Notes under the pieces: model-generated | The model's input: the letters and a program-made list of their open reading frames with translations, nothing else | Databases searched by the model: none | Told to the model about the DNA's origin: nothing | Assembly (NCBI RefSeq): GCF_030730925.1 | Contig: NZ_JAVAMB010000001.1 | Coordinates: forward strand, 1 to 64,000 | Origin: Flavobacterium sp. DG2-3 | GTDB taxonomy: Bacteria > Bacteroidota > Bacteroidia > Flavobacteriales > Flavobacteriaceae | Reading direction: 5' to 3' | DNA: 64,000 nt | Program-made: the position numbers and the translations under genes | Shown: positions 55,301-62,037 of the stretch, one piece after another | Layout of the letters: each line of letters begins with the position of its first letter | How positions within the stretch are numbered: the first letter of the stretch is position 1

Positions 55301-55774
55301 CTGTTTAATTTCTTTACCAAAACCATAAAAACCGATTTGGTTTCTGAAGATTTTGTCGAAAAAAATTATGATATCAACGGCTGGCAGATCGCGCCAAAGA
55401 TCAGTTATTTATTTTCAAAAAACACCAAATTGGATTTCTTTTATGAGCTTCAGAATAAGAAAAATCAGATTGGAAATCTCGAAACTTTAGACCAAAACAG
55501 AATCGGAACTTCTTTTTCTTATGCAGGCGAAAAGAAAGTAACCGTAAATGGAGAATTTTCTTTTTATGAAAATAAATTTAACGGAAACGAATTTTCATCT
55601 GTAGGTTTTCAGATGCTGGAAGGGCTTCAAGCTGGATCGAATTTGGTTTGGAAACTGCTTCTGCAAAAGAACCTTACGTCTTTTTTGGATGTCAATTTAA
55701 ACTATCAAGGACGTAAAAGCGAGACGGGATCTACCATTCATACAGGAAACGTTCAGCTGCGTGCATATTTTTAA
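52340..55774 (+). CDS. Large outer-membrane beta-barrel protein, conserved in Bacteroidota, function unknown
   Basis: 1144 residues. Signal peptide ending FSALQAQ. N-terminal domain about 25-130 with adhesion-like beta sequence, then a segment typical of a conserved flavobacterial family: SGSITRGITVGNNQSTVLNS, LDLQITGKLSDKVSLRASLQ, DSNIPLQDGGYSQKLDQFDN, WNIRAGDVFLENRKTQF, all strand-turn patterns of a large barrel. The C-terminus VNLNYQGRKSETGSTIHTGNVQLRAYF ends in Phe, as barrels do. A DYNGNGIQELEEFE loop (near 830) resembles a calcium-binding motif. Not TonB-box type. Role not known to me. Confidence 0.8.
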   Translation: MLKKLLFLTVLFWFSALQAQETESLYKTKKVIVSKDTIHLEKMSINSGFFQILNTKNELIDSTFYNVNFEKGYLLLNEKFQSVSDTLIVNYLNYPELLTKEYSLYKSDQIVSGDVGTDKLYRIDNNSNAKKVTPFDGLETSGSITRGITVGNNQSTVLNSNLDLQITGKLSDKVSLRASLQDSNIPLQDGGYSQKLDQFDNIFIELFSDDWNIRAGDVFLENRKTQFLSFNKKVQGLSASFDFDTEKSKTNVFASVAFVRGQYAKSTFIGQEGNQGPYKLKGQNGELYVLVISGSERVYVNGVLLKRGENNDYVIDYNAGEIVFTSLFTITSEMRINVEYQYSERNYNRLVTYAGATHENKNWSFGGYLYSENDMKNQPLQQNLSPEQVQILSEAGDDVNLMKAPSAYEDSYAENKILYRKILVNSVEVYEYSNNPADVLYNVRFSQVGANAGNYIIQNNNSIERIYQYAEPVNGVLQGNYEPIVQLVAPMKLQVATFLGKYNPNEKTLVDFEVAISNNDQNLFSGIDDSNNQGVAFKTNLKKRLFSRAWSLDAFANYQFVQQDFKSIERLYNIEFNRDWNLTGTLLGNQSLLVTGLNFDLFSKNKTSNIGLLTYQFEKLDFSESYTGARHTTNALFKLKRWTIENNGSFLNSDATASTSKFIRNQTRAKYHFGKNWIGGSMQLENNQEKDKITNQFSALSQRFSQYGIFTGRGDSTKVFVEVGFLQRRNDSLQNGLLQHVNNSQTYYLKSKLIQTKKTDLAVYASYRNLDFTDKSRQNEPSLNSRVLYNDRFFNQLMQIGTAYETSSGTIAQQEFTYVEVPTGQGVYTWNDYNGNGIQELEEFEVAIYQDQARYVRIFLPNQVYIKTNQNKFSQSLTLNPLQWQNEKGFKKLLSYFYNQTSFIMDRKVKSDGEKLELNPFASSEENILGLNSSFRNSLFYNRGKQKHSVTYSYLVNKGKSLLSVGSQQVKNYSHQIQYTHLYQKSWLFNFFTKTIKTDLVSEDFVEKNYDINGWQIAPKISYLFSKNTKLDFFYELQNKKNQIGNLETLDQNRIGTSFSYAGEKKVTVNGEFSFYENKFNGNEFSSVGFQMLEGLQAGSNLVWKLLLQKNLTSFLDVNLNYQGRKSETGSTIHTGNVQLRAYF

Positions 55775-55837
55775 TGTGTCTCGAAAAAGATGACAATAAA
55801 TTGTTTAATTTTAATTGAAATTTAAACGTATAACCTT

Positions 55838-56392
55838 ATGAAAAAATTAGTATTAATCTGTTTATTAGTTGTTTTCTCTTCTAATTTTTACGCACAAGAA
55901 ACAACTGCAAAAACTACGAAAAGCAAAACAGAAACTTCGGCAAAAAAAGCTAAAGCTAGTGCCGACAAAGCTTCGGCTGATGCCAAAAAAGAAGCCACAA
56001 AATCTAAAAAAGCGGCAGATGACGCAAAAGCAGCTTCGTCTAAAGCAAAGAAAGAATCTGCTGACGCTGCAAAAAAGACGGCCGACAAAGAAGCTGCAAA
56101 AGCTAAAGCTGATGCCAAAAAAGCTACTGCAGCTTCTGACAAAGCTAAAAGCACTGCAGACAAAACCAAAGCCGAAGCTAAAAAATCGACCGCAAAAGCT
56201 GACGCTGCTAAGAAAGATGCTACAGCTGCCAAAAAATCGGCAACTAAAACTTTAAAAGAAACTAACGAAAAAGCGCCATCTGTTCCAGATAAAGTTACGG
56301 GCGAATACAATGGTAAAAAAGTATATACTGGTCCAAGAGGCGGAAAATACTATATTAACAAAAATGGTAATAAGACGTATATTCAGGATTAA
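55838..56392 (+). CDS. Secreted Lys/Ala-rich protein with PBCV-type basic adaptor domain
   Basis: 184 residues. Signal peptide MKKLVLICLLVVFSSNFYAQ. Residues 25-145 are a low-complexity array of Ala, Lys, Asp, Ser and Thr (KADAKKAT, AKKATADK and similar), histone-H1-like and probably one long helix. The C-terminal 35 residues, YNGKKVYTGPRGGKYYINKN with GNKTYIQD, match the PBCV-specific basic adaptor domain. Likely exported, binding a polyanion or the cell wall. Codon use in the array is repetitive, so length may vary between strains. Confidence 0.82.
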   Translation: MKKLVLICLLVVFSSNFYAQETTAKTTKSKTETSAKKAKASADKASADAKKEATKSKKAADDAKAASSKAKKESADAAKKTADKEAAKAKADAKKATAASDKAKSTADKTKAEAKKSTAKADAAKKDATAAKKSATKTLKETNEKAPSVPDKVTGEYNGKKVYTGPRGGKYYINKNGNKTYIQD

Positions 56393-56441
56393 GCTTCTGA
56401 GGTGCTAAGGTGCTAAGCTTGTAAGCTCCTAAGGCTTTACT

Positions 56442-56468
56442 CAAAACCGAACTTTCAGTTCGGTTTTT
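56442..56468 (+). terminator. Terminator after the Lys/Ala-rich protein gene
   Basis: ACCGAACT-TTC-AGTTCGGT followed by seven T. Confidence 0.88.
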
Positions 56469-56944
56469 TTATTTATAATAACAGAGAATAATATTTAAAA
56501 ACATTAATTCTAAACAATTATCTCATTAGAACGCGTACCTATGCATTCCGATTTAATGTCGCCTCTCCGAGGCTTTTATATTGAAACGATTTATTTCACT
56601 ATAAATATTAAGTCCCGCTGGGACTACTCTACATCTATAAAATCTAAAATACTCCAGCGGAGTATAATATTTATAGAGATTAATAACCCCATCATAAAAT
56701 AGCTCCAGCGGAGCGACAATCTCTATTGCATTTCAATTTCGTCGCTGCTGTAATACTTTTATTTTGAGATGTTTCATTTGTTTGTGAATATTAAGCCTTG
56801 CAAGGATTCCTCTAAATCTATATATTATCTATAAAAAAACTTAGCACCTCAAAAGCTTAGAACCTTAAATTAATAATTTAGTAATAAACTCGAAATAACA
56901 TAGAAAACATATTTTTCTATCTTCGTTTTTAAAACGTGCTAAAA
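56469..56944. repeat. Gene-free gap with short GC-rich palindromes
   Basis: Contains GCCTCTCCGAGGC (56561-56573), AGTCCCGCTGGGACT (56611-56625), TACTCCAGCGGAGTA (56650-56664) and AGCTCCAGCGGAGC (56701-56714). Each is a near-perfect 13-15-bp palindrome in an AT-rich background, spaced 30-60 bases apart. A decayed CTTAGCACCTCAAAAGCTTAG word follows at about 56840. TATCTTCG at 56919-56926 may be the -7 element of the glycosyltransferase gene. Confidence 0.7.
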
Positions 56945-58024
56945 ATGAGTATTGATTATTCTGCGAATAAAACTATTTTAATTGCTCCATTAAATTGGGG
57001 ACTTGGACATGCAACGAGATGCATTCCTATTATTAAGGCGCTTCAAGAGAATAATTATATTCCGATCATTGCTTCTGATGGAGTGGCGCTGTCGTTATTA
57101 CGAAAAGAATTTCCTTACATACAGACTTTAGAACTTCCTTCTTATCATATTGAATATGCAAAGAATGGGAAAAACTTTAAATGGAAACTGATTAAAAATC
57201 TTCCGAAAATGATTACTGCCATTTTGGATGAGAAGAAAATGATCAATCATTGGATAAAAAAACATGGCATTGATGGTATTATCTCAGACAACAGATTGGG
57301 AGTTTTCAGCAAAAAGGTACCTTCTGTTTTTATTACGCATCAATTGAATGTAATGACAGGAAATACAACTTGGTTTACGAGTAAATGTCATCAGCATTTT
57401 ATTAAAAAGTATGATGAATGCTGGGTTCCTGATACCAACGAAGAAATAAATCTAACTGGAGATTTGGGGCATTTAAAAAATGATGAACTAAACCTAAAAT
57501 ATATTGGCCCGCTGAGTCGAATGAAAAAAAAGGACACTCCAAAAATATATGATCTTATGATTATATTATCTGGACCTGAACCGCAGCGCACTTTCTTGGA
57601 TGAAAAACTGCAGAAAGAAGCAGCAAACTTTCCTGGAAAAGTAGTTTTTGTGCAAGGAATTGTAGAAAAATCGCAAGAAAAATGGCAGGCAGGAAATGTT
57701 ACTTATTATAACTTCATGAATTCCAAACAGCTGGAACAGACTTTTAACGAAAGTGAATTTGTGTTGTGCCGTTCTGGCTACACAACTGTAATGGATTTGG
57801 CAAAATTGGGCAAAAAAGCTTTTTTTATTCCAACACCTGGACAGTACGAACAGGAATATTTGGCAATAAAACTTCAGGAAGAAAATCTTGTGCCGTATGC
57901 CATGCAAGATGATTTTACAATTGAAGATTTATCAAAAGTACAATCTTATAAAGGATTGTCTCAATTTGAAAATAATATTGACTGGGATTCTTTATTTAAA
58001 GTTTTCGAGGAAAAAACAGCTTAA
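56945..58024 (+). CDS. Glycosyltransferase-like protein (GT28/MurG fold)
   Basis: 359 residues from ATG 56945 (MSIDYSANKTILIAPLNWGLGHATRC); a GTG at 56936 is the only longer option. N-terminal domain with APLNWGLGHATRCIPIIKAL (nucleotide-sugar GT glycine loop) and SDNRLGVF; C-terminal domain with IILSGPEPQRTFLDEKL, FVLCRSGYTTVMDLAKLGKKAFFIPTPGQYEQEYLA, the typical GT28 donor-binding motif (RxGxxTxxE-like, PxxxQxEQ). Acts in the cytoplasm or at the inner membrane on a lipid acceptor; acceptor unknown. Monocistronic. Confidence 0.88.
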   Translation: MSIDYSANKTILIAPLNWGLGHATRCIPIIKALQENNYIPIIASDGVALSLLRKEFPYIQTLELPSYHIEYAKNGKNFKWKLIKNLPKMITAILDEKKMINHWIKKHGIDGIISDNRLGVFSKKVPSVFITHQLNVMTGNTTWFTSKCHQHFIKKYDECWVPDTNEEINLTGDLGHLKNDELNLKYIGPLSRMKKKDTPKIYDLMIILSGPEPQRTFLDEKLQKEAANFPGKVVFVQGIVEKSQEKWQAGNVTYYNFMNSKQLEQTFNESEFVLCRSGYTTVMDLAKLGKKAFFIPTPGQYEQEYLAIKLQEENLVPYAMQDDFTIEDLSKVQSYKGLSQFENNIDWDSLFKVFEEKTA

Positions 58025-58029
58025 TTATT

Positions 58030-58243
58030 GAACGCGGATGAAACGGGTTGCTAAAGCAAAACGCGGATAAAAACAGATTTTTTTTATTTATCTTCTTCTA
58101 TTTTTAAAATTTCTATTTAGCTAAAGCCTTATAGATTATCATAAAAAAACCTCCAGCTAAAGCTGGAGGCAATTCATATTTTTTTTATAAAGAAATCCGT
58201 TTTTATCCGCGTCTTCGCGAAAGCGAATCTGCTTTATCCGCGT
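58030..58243. repeat. Nested repeat: AACGCGGAT arms around a CCTCCAG hairpin
   Basis: Outer arms GAACGCGGAT...AACGCGGATAAAAACAGATT and AAATCCGTTTTTATCCGCGT...TTTATCCGCGT are mirrored. A CTTCGCGAAAGCGAA hairpin lies in the right arm. CCTCCAGCTAAAGCTGGAGG (58150-58169) plus GGCAATTCATAT sits in the middle, matching the copies at 3473 and 6489. Fills the gap between convergent glycosyltransferase and porin genes. Confidence 0.8.
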
Positions 58244-58251
58244 ACTATTTT

Positions 58252-59562
58252 TTAGAAGTTAAACTGCACTTGCATTCTAAGCACATTTCCTTTCTGTCTG
58301 TTTATTGGCAATACGCTATCTTCAAAAGTTCTATCTGCAATTACGTACTCGGCTGTAAACTCCAATGCTTTGAAAATTTGCCATTCCACACCAAATTCGA
58401 GATCTCTAACTACGTAGCTTCTAGCATCTCTTTCGTATTTTTTTCCTCCGTCATAATATTGGAATTTGGCGAAAGGATAAATATGCTGTTTTTTAATATC
58501 CCATTTGTAGTTTAATAAAACGTAACCTCCGTTCAAATCAGTTTGTTCTATTGTATTGGTAAGGGTATTGTAACGAGGTCCAGTTCCGATGTTGTATTCG
58601 GTCTGGATTCCGAATGGTCTTGGATACAAAACGAAAGTTGCACCCACTCGCTGATCTTTTACATATTGAGGATCATTGACTGTAACACCTGGAGAAACTT
58701 CTCCTGTAAATGCCCATTTCCCAGTGTAAGCCTGAATTCCTGGTTCTATAATCTGGCTTCCAATAACAAACGGATAAGTTACTCTAGTTACCACATTTAG
58801 ATCTCTGTTTCCGTCTAGTTTATTTGCAATCTGACCGTTGTAAACTCCAAAAGCAAAAACTCCATAATCTCCAGAACCTTTATAACCTTCATCAACCAGC
58901 ATCGCAAAACGTTTTCTAATTTCGGCTGGAGCCCAATAAAAGAAGATTCCTAAATCACGCTCATTTAAAATCGAAGAGTTGATTCCATCAGCACGGTCTA
59001 ACGTTAAACGTTGAGAACTTGACTGCATATTTTCAAATCCGTATGGAATTTTACTTTGTCCCACACGCACGCGATATTCTTTTTTCTTATCGAAAGAAAC
59101 ATCAAAATACAAATCACGAATTTGTACAAAGTTCTGAACTCCAGTGCTTGGAGAACTAGCAAAATCGGGCTGAAAATAGAAGAATAAATTAGGGTGCACT
59201 TGTCCAGAAAACACTAAACGTGCACGGCGAATAAAAAGTCCGTTGTTTGCTTTTGCATCTGGAGCTGTAGAAGTTGTTCCCCAAGATCTATCACATTGAT
59301 CGCAGGATACTTTATCGTTTGTAGAAAGCAAACCATTGTATCTGATTTGAGCGTAACCTCTTAGCGAAATTCTATCGTACCAATGTTCTTCAACACCTGA
59401 TCCCGATTTAGTTTCCGGAAGTTTGGCTTTATTTATAGAATCTAAAATACGCATTACCTCGTTTTTTACATCCTGTTTATTCAATTCCTGCTTGTTTGGT
59501 TCCTGTGCATTTGCAACAGAAACAGCTATTAATGCAACGGCTAATATTATTTTTTTTATCAT
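58252..59562 (-). CDS. Phosphate-selective porin O/P family protein
   Basis: 436 residues from ATG 59562 (MIKKIILAVALIAVSVANAQ), a clean signal peptide; an upstream ATG at 59604 would add 14 residues in front of it. The barrel matches the OprO/OprP (PF07396) family: DRISLRGYAQIRYNGLLS, GLFIRRARLVFSGQVHPNLFFYFQPDFA, RVRVGQSKIPYGFENMQSSS, NERDLGIFFYW, and C-terminal LRMQVQFNF. Probably imports phosphate across the outer membrane. It lies directly downstream of a PhoR-like kinase gene and has an array of Pho-box-like hexamers before it. Confidence 0.88.
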   Translation of the reverse strand: MIKKIILAVALIAVSVANAQEPNKQELNKQDVKNEVMRILDSINKAKLPETKSGSGVEEHWYDRISLRGYAQIRYNGLLSTNDKVSCDQCDRSWGTTSTAPDAKANNGLFIRRARLVFSGQVHPNLFFYFQPDFASSPSTGVQNFVQIRDLYFDVSFDKKKEYRVRVGQSKIPYGFENMQSSSQRLTLDRADGINSSILNERDLGIFFYWAPAEIRKRFAMLVDEGYKGSGDYGVFAFGVYNGQIANKLDGNRDLNVVTRVTYPFVIGSQIIEPGIQAYTGKWAFTGEVSPGVTVNDPQYVKDQRVGATFVLYPRPFGIQTEYNIGTGPRYNTLTNTIEQTDLNGGYVLLNYKWDIKKQHIYPFAKFQYYDGGKKYERDARSYVVRDLEFGVEWQIFKALEFTAEYVIADRTFEDSVLPINRQKGNVLRMQVQFNF

Positions 59563-59590
59563 TTTTTCTAATGCCCTTAATTTCAGGATG

Positions 59591-59688
59591 CAAAGATGAC
59601 CCACCTATGTTAAGAAATCATTAACCAGATGTTACTATAATAAAAATTTAATGTTACGGCCGAAATCCGTATGTTGATTTATTGTTAA
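59591..59688 (-). promoter_or_regulatory. Pho-box-like hexamer array and promoter of the porin gene
   Basis: On the minus strand, hexamers at 11-bp steps: GTAACA (59657-59652), [TTTTTA], GTAACA (59635-59630), TTAATG (59624-59619), TTAACA (59613-59608). An upstream pair TTAACA (59688-59683) and TCAACA (59677-59672) is also 11 bp apart. The last hexamer ends 9 bases before CATCTTTG (59598-59591), a near-perfect -7 word, the distance at which PhoB sites replace the -35 element. Confidence 0.7.
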
Positions 59689-59729
59689 ACACCCCTGTTT
59701 CAGGGCTTTTAACTCCTGTTGGCTTGAAC

Positions 59730-60809
59730 TTATTTAACCTCAGTTTTTGCCGATTTATTTGCTTTTTCGAGTGTAAAAGAGAACTCAGAGCCAATTCCGA
59801 ACTCACTTTCTACGTAAACTTTCTCTTTGTGTGCTTCAATAATATGCTTTACAATCGCCAATCCTAAACCAGAACCCCCTTCAGATCGCGTTCCGCTTTT
59901 GTCAACACGATAGAAACGTTCAAAAAGTCTCGGAATGTTTTGTTTTTCAACCCCTTCTCCATTGTCGCTAATACGGATTAAGACTTTTTTCTTCGTTAAG
60001 TTTACCACGCCAACTTCCGTCAGACCGCCTTCTTTTCCATATTTTATAGAATTGACAATCAGGTTTTCCAACACTTGCTGAATTCTGTCCTGATCGCCTC
60101 TAATCATAACCGACTTCACATTTTTACTTTCAAAAGATAGTTTGATTTTCTTTTTGTCTGCTTTCATTTCCAGCAATTCAAAAACATTCTCAATCAATTC
60201 GACAATATCAAAATCAGTCATATTCAAATCTAAATCTCCCGATTCTAATTTGGTAATCATGTCCAAATCTTCTACTATATATATAAGTCGCTCCACTCCT
60301 TTTTCGGCGCGTTTCAAATATTTCTTTCTAATGTTTTTATCGTCCATTGCACCATCAAGCAAAGTAGAAACGTAACCTTGAACGGTAAACAAAGGCGTTT
60401 TTAATTCGTGCGAAACGTTTCCAAGAAACTCTCTTCTATATTGTTCACGAATTTCGAGCATTTCGATTTCGAGTTTTTTATCGGTCGCAAACTTTTTCAC
60501 TTCGCGCGAAAGCGTTTCCATATCGGTATTAATCGGCTGATTGATAAGTGTTGTCGATTCTAATAAGGAAACCTCATCGTAAATTTTCTTTACTCTTCTG
60601 TAAATAAATCGCTCTACACGATATTGCAAAACCAAAAAAGAGAAAATATAAATGGCAATAATAAAGATTATTCCAAATGCTACTTGATGTTTTAATTGGT
60701 TTTTGTAAAACAAAGACATCAGTATGAGCACAAATCCTGTGGTAAACAGACTGATATACAATGCCGATTTAATAGCAAATTTGTATGTTTTTTTAAAATT
60801 AATCTTCAT
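59730..60809 (-). CDS. PhoR-like sensor histidine kinase
   Basis: 359 residues from ATG 60809 (MKINFKKTYKFAIKSAL); an ATG at 60848 would run into a repeat element. Two N-terminal membrane helices with almost no periplasmic loop, a HAMP-like linker, HisKA with FLGNVSHELKTPLFTVQGYV (His134), and HATPase with N-box NLIVNSIKYG, G1 ISDNGEGV and G2 GGSGLGLAIVK. No PAS domain, so the signal is not a soluble ligand in an extracellular domain. Encoded 301 bases after its probable regulator gene and before the porin. Confidence 0.88.
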   Translation of the reverse strand: MKINFKKTYKFAIKSALYISLFTTGFVLILMSLFYKNQLKHQVAFGIIFIIAIYIFSFLVLQYRVERFIYRRVKKIYDEVSLLESTTLINQPINTDMETLSREVKKFATDKKLEIEMLEIREQYRREFLGNVSHELKTPLFTVQGYVSTLLDGAMDDKNIRKKYLKRAEKGVERLIYIVEDLDMITKLESGDLDLNMTDFDIVELIENVFELLEMKADKKKIKLSFESKNVKSVMIRGDQDRIQQVLENLIVNSIKYGKEGGLTEVGVVNLTKKKVLIRISDNGEGVEKQNIPRLFERFYRVDKSGTRSEGGSGLGLAIVKHIIEAHKEKVYVESEFGIGSEFSFTLEKANKSAKTEVK

Positions 60810-60832
60810 TGAAATATTTAAAATTATATTTT

Positions 60833-60997
60833 GAACCATATAAGTCATATAAGTTCATTTAAAGTAGAAAACTAAAAAATTACTTTATGACATAAAAAAG
60901 GAAATCTTTGTCAAAGTTAAAAACTTTGACAAAGATGATCTTAAATTATTAATTATCGATACTATAATTAAATGAACTTATATGACTTATATGGTTC
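60833..60997. repeat. ACCATATAAG element with inner hairpin
   Basis: Left GAACCATATAAGTCATATAA then GTTCATTTA (60833-60861), right arm mirrored at 60969-60997. Inside, ATCTTTGTCAAAGTT-AAA-AACTTTGACAAAGAT (about 60903-60935) forms a 15-bp perfect hairpin. Fourth member of the family. It separates the kinase and regulator genes and could reduce read-through. Words CTCAGCAGCTTAGTAACTCAG near 61067-61090 belong to the decayed CTAAG family. Confidence 0.85.
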
Positions 60998-61110
60998 AAA
61001 TATTTATAGAAGATTTTAAAATAATTGGAATGTATTTAATCTTTCTTAAAATTCAAGCTACAAAACCTCAGCAGCTTAGTAACTCAGAACCTTAGAAGCT
61101 TTAAAAAAAA

Positions 61111-61794
61111 CTACACTTCAAATTTATATCCTACTCCTTTTATTGTTTTGAAAAGGTCTTCGCCAATTTTCTCGCGCAGTTTTCTGATATGAACATCGAT
61201 TGTTCTTCCTCCAACTACAACTTCGTTACCCCAAACTTTATCTAAGATTTCGTCTCTTTTAAAAACTTTTCCTGGTTTTGAAGCCAATAGATAAAATAAT
61301 TCGAACTCTTTTCTTGGCAAAGCAATTTCTACATTGCCTTTTATGATTTTGTATTCCTCACGATTAATCTCGATTCCGCCTACATTTAGAGTATCTGTAA
61401 CAACTTCTTGTTCTTTTAATCTTCTTAACAAAGCCTTTACTTTAGATACCAATAATTTTGGCTTAATTGGCTTGGTAATGTAGTCATCTGCACCGGCGTC
61501 AAAACCAGCTACTTGAGAATAATCTTCACTTCTTGCTGTAAGGAATGTTATGATAACATTATTTAATTCTGGAATTTTTCTAATATGCTCGCAAGCCTCC
61601 ATTCCGTCCATTTCTGCCATCATCACGTCCATAATGATTAATTCTGGCAGCTCTTTCTGCGCCTTTGCTATAGCATCTTTTCCATTTGATGCTGTAACAA
61701 TCTGGTAGCCTTCCTGAGCAAGGTTATAGCCAACGATTTCTAAGATATCTGGTTCGTCGTCAACTAATAAAATCTTAGTTTGTGTTTTTTTCAT
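61111..61794 (-). CDS. PhoB-like response regulator (OmpR family)
   Basis: 227 residues from ATG 61794 (MKKTQTKILLVDDEPDILEI); an in-frame ATG at 61803 adds three residues. Receiver about 5-118 with acidic pocket DDE, phosphorylation site Asp56 in LIIMDVMMAEMDG, Thr in FLTARSED, Lys in ITKPIKPK. Winged-helix DNA-binding domain about 130-225: LPRKEFELFYLLASKPGKVFKRDEILDKVWG and VVGGRTIDVHIRKLREKIG. With the kinase below it forms a two-component pair; the Pho assignment rests on the porin and the hexamer arrays. Confidence 0.9.
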   Translation of the reverse strand: MKKTQTKILLVDDEPDILEIVGYNLAQEGYQIVTASNGKDAIAKAQKELPELIIMDVMMAEMDGMEACEHIRKIPELNNVIITFLTARSEDYSQVAGFDAGADDYITKPIKPKLLVSKVKALLRRLKEQEVVTDTLNVGGIEINREEYKIIKGNVEIALPRKEFELFYLLASKPGKVFKRDEILDKVWGNEVVVGGRTIDVHIRKLREKIGEDLFKTIKGVGYKFEV

Positions 61795-61901
61795 AAATAG
61801 CAAAAATTGAGATTTTTATATCGAAACTTCTTCATTAAACATTCGATATTTCTTATTTCACAGGGTAAATATACTAACAAAAGAACCTTTAAAAAATGGT
61901 G

Positions 61902-61970
61902 TTAACCGTAATTTAATCTCGTAACAATTTGATAATCTTAACAACACAAAAACATAACAAGTCGGTAACA
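61902..61970 (+). promoter_or_regulatory. Pho-box-like hexamer array before the terminal TonB-dependent receptor
   Basis: Plus strand pairs at exactly 11-bp steps: TTAACC (61902) and TTAATC (61913); GTAACA (61921) and ATAATC (61932); ATAACA (61954) and GTAACA (61965), plus TTAACA (61938). A -7-like TTTCTTTG follows at 61991-61998 and the ATG is at 62038. The region also lies upstream of the divergent response-regulator gene, so may serve autoregulation. Confidence 0.6.
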
Positions 61971-62037
61971 TGGACTTCACAGAGTGGTTCTTTCTTTGCA
62001 CCAAAATATTTAAGACACAAACACAACACTGAAAAAA

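Noticed and set aside
55869..56310. Long overlapping ORFs on both strands inside the Lys/Ala-rich gene
   Set aside because: The repetitive codons of the real gene keep other frames open; these products are Lys/Leu or Ala/Val strings without a domain or signal.
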